Shown here: positions 5,962 to 10,650 of the stretch, piece after piece
Layout of the letters: every line of letters starts with the position of its first letter
Numbering within the stretch: the first letter of the stretch is position 1
Assembly: GCA_023426265.1 (NCBI GenBank)
Contig: JAFABA010000171.1
Coordinates: 1-10,650, forward strand
Source of the DNA: Bacillota bacterium
Lineage (GTDB): Bacteria; Bacillota; Clostridia; Christensenellales; CAG-138
Direction of reading: 5' to 3'
DNA length: 10,650 bases
The notes under the pieces: generated by a model
What the model was told of the DNA's origin: nothing
Database searches by the model: none
What the model saw: the letters and a program-made list of their open reading frames with translations, nothing else
Translations under genes and position numbers: made by a program

Positions 5962-7365
5962 ATGCATCCAAGCAACGTTCGGTTAGCCCGTGTTCTAAAA
6001 CTTTGTTGCCTGATATTGGGGTGCCTGAGTTTTACCGGTTGCTTTTTTATATTTGGGCCAAGCGGCTGTGGGCACCCGCCGGAGGTGGACAATCCCAACA
6101 TTCTTGTCATAGGCCAACGGGAAAACTACTATTATCCTGAATTTGGAGAGGAAATTTGTTATGGCGGCGCCGCTGTCTATTATCTGTGCAACGTTGAAAA
6201 TGGCACGCAATTATGCTGCATAGAGCCGCAGCGGGAGCCGACAGTTCTCTATACGTTTGGCAGACCGGTTTATGAAATCGCCTGCTGGAAGGATACGCTG
6301 TTGGTATATGGGGAGTTGCCGGAAGAAGACAACGAGGAACAAAAAAACAATCATGAGAAGAAATATGGAATGTATTTATTCCAAAAAAGCAATCCCGCCG
6401 CAGGCTCCATTATTACCATAATGGGTCGGGAACAAAACCGGCAGGTTGTTTTAAACGGCAGGCTGGAAGATATGGTGTTCAGAAGATTTCCTTTGCGCGC
6501 TGTATTTAATGAAGAGACCGAGAATGAATCATTTGCTTATCTTATGGAGGCCCGCTATCCCCAATGGGTGGGGGAAAGGGATTCAAAAGAAAAGCAGAAA
6601 ACACTCTTAGAGTTGTTTGGAATTCCGCTGGAGAAAGAATATAACGTATCAAGCACGTATCTGAACCAAATCTGGATGCTGGATCAAGGCTCCTTGGTCA
6701 TATACGGCCAATATAAAGATGGGCTGTTTGATGTATACAACTACTGTCGTTTGGATAACAAAGCAAAGAAGGGAAATACCCCATATGGAGTGGCATGGGG
6801 AGACCTGTTTTTCTATCAGGGCATGCCCTATGCTGTTGAGGTTACATCCCATAATGTGGTCATAAAACCTTGGGTTGAACTTGAAAAGAGCACATATGCG
6901 GCGGAGTTTGGAGGAGATGAAGCATTTATAAAACGTTTTTCGGGGGCAGAGGGACGTCTGCAATATCTTGTAATTCCCAAGTATAAAGGTGCGTGGAGTG
7001 ACAGGTATGATGTGGGATATATAGCTGGCCATAAAATCATAGCCCTTGACCTTGATACCATGCAACAAGCAAAAGAACTTATTCTCACCACGCCCCGCGA
7101 ACAGGTGCTCTATGTAAGCGAAGCGGGTGCCTATACCTGGCGGCATGACGAATGCCGTGTATTCTTCACTACGTGGGAAGGAGAAAGCGAACCCGTAAGC
7201 GATACTATTCCCTATACGCCCCGTTATGAAACGGAAGAGGATAAAAAGCAGAACGACGCCTGTAACATATGGTATGTGGAAATAGACCCGGAACGCAGCC
7301 GCCTGCTGATATTCGACATGACGCAGGGGGAAACCGCTTTGCTTGCCATTGTGCCCGTTGAATAA
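5962..7365 (+). CDS. Putative lipoprotein of unknown function
   Basis: The 467-residue protein begins with a short basic region and a hydrophobic segment (about residues 11-25) ending in a lipobox-like cysteine: FTGC (C27) or alternatively ILGC (C21). This predicts export and lipid anchoring on the outer face of the cytoplasmic membrane. The mature part is rich in aromatic residues and short beta-strand-like blocks, such as ACWKDTLLVYGEL and IWMLDQGSLVIYGQYKDG, spaced in a way that recalls a beta-propeller or WD/DUF5050-type surface protein. No catalytic motif is seen. I do not recognise the family. It follows the repeat-peptidase gene but is separated by a terminator and has its own promoter, so co-function (for example as a protective partner) is only a possibility. 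The ribosome binding site is poor, yet no better start codon lies inside the signal-peptide region. It converges on sigF, with 57 bases between stops. Confidence 0.75.
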   Translation: MHPSNVRLARVLKLCCLILGCLSFTGCFFIFGPSGCGHPPEVDNPNILVIGQRENYYYPEFGEEICYGGAAVYYLCNVENGTQLCCIEPQREPTVLYTFGRPVYEIACWKDTLLVYGELPEEDNEEQKNNHEKKYGMYLFQKSNPAAGSIITIMGREQNRQVVLNGRLEDMVFRRFPLRAVFNEETENESFAYLMEARYPQWVGERDSKEKQKTLLELFGIPLEKEYNVSSTYLNQIWMLDQGSLVIYGQYKDGLFDVYNYCRLDNKAKKGNTPYGVAWGDLFFYQGMPYAVEVTSHNVVIKPWVELEKSTYAAEFGGDEAFIKRFSGAEGRLQYLVIPKYKGAWSDRYDVGYIAGHKIIALDLDTMQQAKELILTTPREQVLYVSEAGAYTWRHDECRVFFTTWEGESEPVSDTIPYTPRYETEEDKKQNDACNIWYVEIDPERSRLLIFDMTQGETALLAIVPVE

Positions 7366-7370
7366 TTACC

Positions 7371-7394
7371 AAAAAGAAAGCCCCAAGGGCTTTC
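7371..7394 (-). terminator. Intrinsic terminator of the spoIIA-sigF operon
   Basis: GAAAGCCC (7376-7383) and GGGCTTTC (7387-7394) form an eight-pair stem with a three-base loop. On the minus strand TTTTT follows, so termination is best for sigF transcripts, about 30 bases after its stop. The plus side lacks a T run, so it is a weaker stop for the convergent lipoprotein gene. Confidence 0.8.
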
Positions 7395-7422
7395 CACTAC
7401 AATTATTCCTTGTCTATTGTTC

Positions 7423-8160
7423 TTATTTCGCCGCATCCCGCAGCTTGCTGATGATGCGGTTTTCCAGCCGCGAGATCTGCACCTGGGAGACTCCCATCAG
7501 CTGCGCGATTTCGGACTGCGTCTTGTCCTGAAAATACCGCAAAACGATAAGCTGCCTTTCCCGCGCTTCCAACTGGCCCAGCAATTCCTTTAGCAGGATA
7601 CGGTCCACCACGAAGGTGTCCTCCGCGCCCTCCTGCTGCATGCGGTCCATCAGCGTCGCTTCCGAGCCATCGTCATACACATGCTCGTAAAGCGAAACAT
7701 GCGGCCTTACGGCTTCGAGCGCCGCCGCGATATCTTCCGGCTCCGCCTCTACTTCCCGGGCGATTTCCTGTATGCCAGGGTCGCTGCCGAGCGTCCGCCG
7801 CAGCCTTTCCTGCGCCGCGGCCACGCGGGTGGCCAGTTCCTTGATGGAGCGGCTGACCTTTATCATGCCGTCGTCCCGCAGAAACCGCTTGATTTCCCCG
7901 GCGATCATCGGCACGGCGTATGTGGAAAAGCGCACATTGAACGCCTCGTCGTAATTCTGGATAGCTTTCACCAGCCCCAGGCATCCGATCTGGAACAAAT
8001 CATCAAATTCAATTCCCCTGCCGAGGTATTTTTTCACGATGGATTTGACCAGCGCAGCGTTGTGCCGCACCAGCTCCTCCATCGCTAAGCCGTCCCCGCC
8101 CTGCGCGCTGCGGATGAGCGGGAGCACCTCCTCATGGGGCAGCGGCGCCGCGTCCATCAT
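7423..8160 (-). CDS. sigF: RNA polymerase sporulation sigma factor sigma-F
   Basis: The 245-residue sigma-70 family protein has region 2 (about 28-97; DDLFQIGCLGLVKAIQNYD and FSTYAVPMIAGEIKRFLRDD), a region 3 segment (about 100-165; KVSRSIKELA) and region 4 with the helix-turn-helix KTQSEIAQLMGVSQVQISR (213-231). Sequence and position after spoIIAB identify it as sigma-F, which directs the first forespore-specific transcription after asymmetric division and is held inactive by SpoIIAB. The length is near that of the Bacillus subtilis protein. The first of two adjacent ATG codons overlaps the spoIIAB stop in an ATGA arrangement, indicating translational coupling; the second ATG would remove one residue. 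Region 2 is well conserved. It is the last gene of the operon and is followed by an intrinsic terminator. Confidence 0.96.
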   Translation of the reverse strand: MMDAAPLPHEEVLPLIRSAQGGDGLAMEELVRHNAALVKSIVKKYLGRGIEFDDLFQIGCLGLVKAIQNYDEAFNVRFSTYAVPMIAGEIKRFLRDDGMIKVSRSIKELATRVAAAQERLRRTLGSDPGIQEIAREVEAEPEDIAAALEAVRPHVSLYEHVYDDGSEATLMDRMQQEGAEDTFVVDRILLKELLGQLEARERQLIVLRYFQDKTQSEIAQLMGVSQVQISRLENRIISKLRDAAK

Positions 8161-8597
8161 TGCGTCGCCTGCCTCTTGAATGTTTTTTTCATGGTCACTT
8201 CGGTACCGCCGTTTACGCGGGAGCTGACTTCCACCTCGTCCATGAACGTTTCCATCAGCGTAAAGCCCATGCCGGAACGTTCCAGCTCCGGATGCGTGGT
8301 AAAAAACGGCTGCCGCGCCAGCGTGACGTCAGGGATACCGACGCCGCTGTCCCGCACGGTCAAGATACACGTATCCCCCTCTATGCGCCCCTCGAGCACA
8401 ACCTGCCCCGTGGTGTTCGCATAGCCGTGGATGATGGCGTTTGTCACCGCCTCGGATACGGCGGTGCGCACATCGGTTAATTCCTCTATGGTTGGGTTCA
8501 ACGGCGTGATGAAAGCGCCCGCCACCGAGCGCGCAAACGCTTCGTTTTGCGAAAGGCTCAAAAACTCCAGCCGCATCTGATTGTCATGCATGTCCAT
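8157..8597 (-). CDS. spoIIAB: Anti-sigma-F factor / serine kinase SpoIIAB
   Basis: The 146-residue GHKL-type kinase has the N box EAVTNAIIHGY (E49 as likely catalytic base, N53 for magnesium), the G1 box RDSGVG (82-87, D83 binding adenine) and the G2 region ELERSGMGF (104-112). In the family, the dimer binds and inhibits sigma-F with ATP and phosphorylates SpoIIAA; SpoIIAA and ADP free sigma-F in the forespore. The start is uncertain: a GAGGGG lies only one base from the first ATG but 7 bases from the ATG at codon 3 (8591), which also aligns better with the B. subtilis N-terminus (MKNEMHLEF). A second GAGGGG 11 bases from the first ATG could serve it instead. The gene begins 27 bases after spoIIAA and overlaps sigF by four bases. 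Confidence 0.96.
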   Translation of the reverse strand: MDMHDNQMRLEFLSLSQNEAFARSVAGAFITPLNPTIEELTDVRTAVSEAVTNAIIHGYANTTGQVVLEGRIEGDTCILTVRDSGVGIPDVTLARQPFFTTHPELERSGMGFTLMETFMDEVEVSSRVNGGTEVTMKKTFKRQATQ

Positions 8598-8624
8598 ACC
8601 CCTCTTTTCCCCTCTTATGCCCGT

Positions 8625-8930
8625 TTAAGCCCGTTCCACCAACGCGTACAGACCGGATAACCGGAAGATCCGGTCGATGTTCGCCGGTACCCCCGATAGC
8701 AGCAGCCGCCCGCCGCGGGCGTTGAGCGCCCGGTAGCGGCCGAGCACCACGCCCAGGCCTGAACTGTCCATAAAGCTTACGCCGGAAAGATCCAAGATAA
8801 GCTCCTTTACCGTATGGTCCGCAATGAGCGCGTCCAGCGCCTCGCGTACCCCTTCCGCGCTGTGGTGATCCAGCTCGCCGGACAACCGCACCTTCAAACG
8901 CTGCCCCTTGCGGGTTGCGTCAAGTTCCAT
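8625..8930 (-). CDS. spoIIAA: Anti-sigma-F factor antagonist SpoIIAA
   Basis: The 101-residue STAS-domain protein contains GELDHHSAE (18-26) and FMDSSGLGVVLGRY (53-66). Ser56, the first serine after Asp55, matches the residue that SpoIIAB phosphorylates in B. subtilis (Ser58). When dephosphorylated by SpoIIE it binds SpoIIAB and releases sigma-F. The start at 8930 is chosen because GGAGGAGGGG stands a few bases upstream and the STAS domain begins directly afterwards. The frame is open to an earlier ATG at 8972, but those 14 codons would run through a hairpin (8944-8961) and are not family-like. It is the first gene of the operon, 27 bases before spoIIAB. Confidence 0.95.
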   Translation of the reverse strand: MELDATRKGQRLKVRLSGELDHHSAEGVREALDALIADHTVKELILDLSGVSFMDSSGLGVVLGRYRALNARGGRLLLSGVPANIDRIFRLSGLYALVERA

Positions 8931-8943
8931 GTTCCCCTCCTCC

Positions 8944-8961
8944 TCCGGGCAATCGCCCGGA
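8944..8961 (-). promoter_or_regulatory. Hairpin abutting the spoIIAA ribosome binding site
   Basis: On the minus strand TCCGGGC-GATT-GCCCGGA forms a perfect seven-pair stem with a four-base loop, ending directly at GGAGGAGGGG. It may protect the transcript end or hold the ribosome binding site open. It also argues against the longer spoIIAA start at 8972. Confidence 0.5.
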
Positions 8962-9113
8962 ACATCCCTCATTTGTGCCTGTGTTGTATTCTCCCTTGCC
9001 TGCTGCCGCTCCTTTGTAAAAACGGGGGCGCTTTTGCGGGATCTCCACTGTGTTTGTCGAAACGGCTTTTTCGTTATTAGAAAAGTCTTGAATGGAACGG
9101 ATTCCCCCGTTTG

Positions 9114-9144
9114 CAGTATGCCCGCCGGAGGAAGGGTTTATACA
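9114..9144 (-). promoter_or_regulatory. Possible sigma-G/sigma-F type promoter upstream of spoIIA
   Basis: On the minus strand TGTATA (9139-9144) and CATACTG (9114-9120) are 18 bases apart, close to the sigma-G consensus TGAATA-N17/18-CATACTA as known from B. subtilis; GTATA-N16-GG also suits sigma-F. The start would be about 175 bases before spoIIAA. I found no convincing sigma-H or sigma-A promoter nearer the gene. Rest of the 8962-9185 interval: nothing further recognised. Confidence 0.35.
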
Positions 9145-9185
9145 TGGGAATGGGAGGGGGAGGAAAAGAATTTTTCCGGCTATGT

Positions 9186-9225
9186 AAACAAAAACGAGGC
9201 AAAGCGCTATACGCCTTGCCTCGTT
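9186..9225 (-). terminator. Intrinsic terminator downstream of obgE
   Basis: AACGAGGCAA (9193-9202) pairs perfectly with TTGCCTCGTT (9216-9225); an inner GCG/CGC pairing closes a five-base loop after one mismatch. On the minus strand a TTTTTGTTT tract follows, so it ends transcripts coming from obgE. It lies about 135 bases past the obgE stop. Confidence 0.85.
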
Positions 9226-9249
9226 CCATATGCTCCCAATCCGTCAAAG

Positions 9250-9365
9250 CCGGCGCATGTACGCCGGATGATACCTTGCACAGATGCCGGCTGCGCACGA
9301 AAGTGCGCAGACATCTGTGAAAACATCCCTGCTTCCTGAAATCGAATGCAATCCGGTTTCAGGAA
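9250..9365 (-). other. Structured 3' untranslated region of obgE (three hairpins)
   Basis: Three further hairpins stand between the obgE stop and its terminator. The first, TTCCTGAAA/TTTCAGGAA (9333-9341 with 9357-9365), overlaps the stop codon. The second is a long arm, CACAGATG/CATCTGTG outside and CTGCGCAC/GTGCGCAG inside with a four-base loop (9279-9319) and a CCGG/A internal loop. The third is CCGGCG/CGCCGG (9250-9267). No coding sequence is credible here. It may be a transcript-stabilising tail or a small RNA processed from the obgE 3' end. Confidence 0.6.
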
Positions 9366-10630
9366 ATAAAGTCAAACTCCCACTCGCCCAGCCGTATCGT
9401 GCTGCCGTCGGCGGCACCCGCATCCTTTAACGCCTGCACGATGCCGCTTTTCTGCAAAAGCTGCTGGAAGCGGCGCATGGAGGTTTCGTCGTTCGGGTCG
9501 GTGGTATCGAGTATCTTTTCCACATCCCCGCCTGTCACTACAAACGCGCCATCGTCCTCGCGCGTCACCGCAAAGCCCGGTTCATACTGCGGCTTTAGCT
9601 CCAGCTCTTCTTCCTCGAATTCGAGAACAGGGGGGAGAGCGTTAAGCATCCGCACTGTGGCGTCAAGGAGCTGTTCCAGGCCCTGGTGCGCCGCCGCGGA
9701 GATGGGGTAGACAGGGACGTCCAAGGGTTCCAGATACTCCTTGAGCATCTCAAGCCCTTCTGTAGCACCCGTAATATCCATTTTGTTCGCCGCCACGATC
9801 TGGGGCAGGGAAATCAGTTTATCGCTGTACGCCGCAAGCTCCGCGCGGATGCTCGCGTAATCCTCCACCGGGTCGCGCCCCTCGCTGCCGCTGACGTCCA
9901 CCACGTGGATAAGCATGCGCGTGCGCTCAATGTGCCGCAAAAACTCGTGCCCCAGGCCCGCACCCTCGGACGCGCCCTCGATCAGCCCCGGGATATCCGC
10001 CAGCACAAAGCTCTTTTCATACCGCTGCACCACGCCAAGGTTCGGGGTCAGCGTGGTAAAGTGGTAGTTCGCGATCTTGGGCTTGGCCGCCGTCAGTACG
10101 GAAAGCAGCGTGGACTTGCCCACGTTGGGAAGGCCGATTAAGCCCACGTCCGCAATCGTCTTCAACTCCAGCTCCACCTCGCGCTCCACCGTCTTTGCGC
10201 CCGGGGAAGCGAACCTTGGCGTCTGCCGCGTGGGTGTGGCGAACCTTGCGTTGCCCTTGCCGCCGCGCCCGCCAAACAACAGCGTCTTAATTTTCCCCGC
10301 CTTGTTCATATCCGCGATGACCGCGCCCGTCTCCACATCCCGTACCACCGTGCCCACCGGCACCTTGATCGTAAGATGCTCGCCGTCCTTCCCGCGGGAA
10401 AGTTCCGCCTTGCCGTTCTCCCCGCGTTCCGCCCGGAAGTGGCGCTTGAATTTAAAATCGATCAGCGTCGTCAGCCCTGCGTCCGCCACGAATATGACAT
10501 CCCCGCCGCGCCCGCCGTCCCCGCCGGAAGGCCCCCCCTGGGCCACGTATTTTTCGCGGTGGAACGCGGCGCAGCCGTCACCGCCGTCGCCGGATTTGAT
10601 GATGATTTTTGCGCGGTCTATGAATTGCAT
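9359..10630 (-). CDS. obgE: Obg-family GTPase (ribosome assembly, stress, sporulation)
   Basis: The 423-residue protein shows the full three-domain plan. An N-terminal glycine-rich Obg fold (1-158; SGDGGDGCAAFHREKYV, GGPSGGDGGRGGDV) is followed by a TRAFAC G domain (about 159-332) and a C-terminal OCT domain (about 345-423). G motifs are intact: GLPNVGKS (166-173), FTTLTPNLG (191-199), DIPG (212-215), NKMD (282-285) and SAAA (311-314). Obg binds GTP/GDP with low affinity, associates with the 50S subunit and is essential in most bacteria; in B. subtilis it is needed for the stress sigma-B response and for sporulation onset. The ATG has AGAGG about 6 bases upstream. In Firmicutes the gene usually follows rplU-rpmA, which would lie beyond the right edge. 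The OCT domain marks the Gram-positive form. Some annotations call it cgtA or obg. Confidence 0.97.
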   Translation of the reverse strand: MQFIDRAKIIIKSGDGGDGCAAFHREKYVAQGGPSGGDGGRGGDVIFVADAGLTTLIDFKFKRHFRAERGENGKAELSRGKDGEHLTIKVPVGTVVRDVETGAVIADMNKAGKIKTLLFGGRGGKGNARFATPTRQTPRFASPGAKTVEREVELELKTIADVGLIGLPNVGKSTLLSVLTAAKPKIANYHFTTLTPNLGVVQRYEKSFVLADIPGLIEGASEGAGLGHEFLRHIERTRMLIHVVDVSGSEGRDPVEDYASIRAELAAYSDKLISLPQIVAANKMDITGATEGLEMLKEYLEPLDVPVYPISAAAHQGLEQLLDATVRMLNALPPVLEFEEEELELKPQYEPGFAVTREDDGAFVVTGGDVEKILDTTDPNDETSMRRFQQLLQKSGIVQALKDAGAADGSTIRLGEWEFDFIS

Positions 10631-10650
10631 GGAAACCTCTTTTCTTGATT

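Noticed and set aside
8931..9030. Sigma-H promoter (AGGA ... GAAT) directly before spoIIAA
   Set aside because: AGGA and GAAT are present in a row but only 14 bases apart; the known sigma-H spacing is about 17, and the W-rich part after AGGA is missing.

Overview
The window reads as the chromosome of an endospore-forming Firmicute, most likely a member of the Clostridia with moderately high G+C. The main reason is an intact spoIIAA-spoIIAB-sigF operon, found only in endospore formers; GGAGG-type ribosome binding sites and extended -10 promoters fit this. No species can be named from the sequence alone.

Layout. Positions 1-2134 are read on the minus strand: the first 56 codons of a small membrane protein (running off the left edge), tadA (tRNA adenosine deaminase) preceded by an Est30-like carboxylesterase in one apparent operon, and a VOC/glyoxalase-type metalloprotein. 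Upstream of the VOC gene lies a GC-rich, strongly folding stretch of about 220 bases with its own extended -10 promoter, which I call a candidate structured RNA. Diverging from it, a plus-strand gene encodes a UMF1-type major facilitator transporter (2618-3871).

Positions 3872-7365 form an accessory island on the plus strand. It holds a 597-residue mosaic protein with N-terminal TMxGLRxAE repeats, an AT-rich helical middle and a C-terminal papain/C39-like cysteine peptidase domain, followed by a lipoprotein of unknown function. An intrinsic terminator stands in front of the mosaic gene's ribosome binding site, and another separates it from the lipoprotein gene, which has its own promoter.

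Positions 7366-10630 return to conserved minus-strand genes. The spoIIA operon encodes anti-anti-sigma SpoIIAA, anti-sigma kinase SpoIIAB and forespore sigma-F, and ends at an intrinsic terminator. Upstream of it is the GTPase gene obgE. The roughly 430-base interval between obgE and spoIIAA holds a run of hairpins, the obgE terminator and a sequence resembling a sigma-G/sigma-F promoter.

The items most worth a second look are the mosaic repeat-peptidase protein (modular effector or toxin architecture with a sharp base-composition change inside one gene), the terminator in its leader, and the candidate structured RNA at about 2163-2384.
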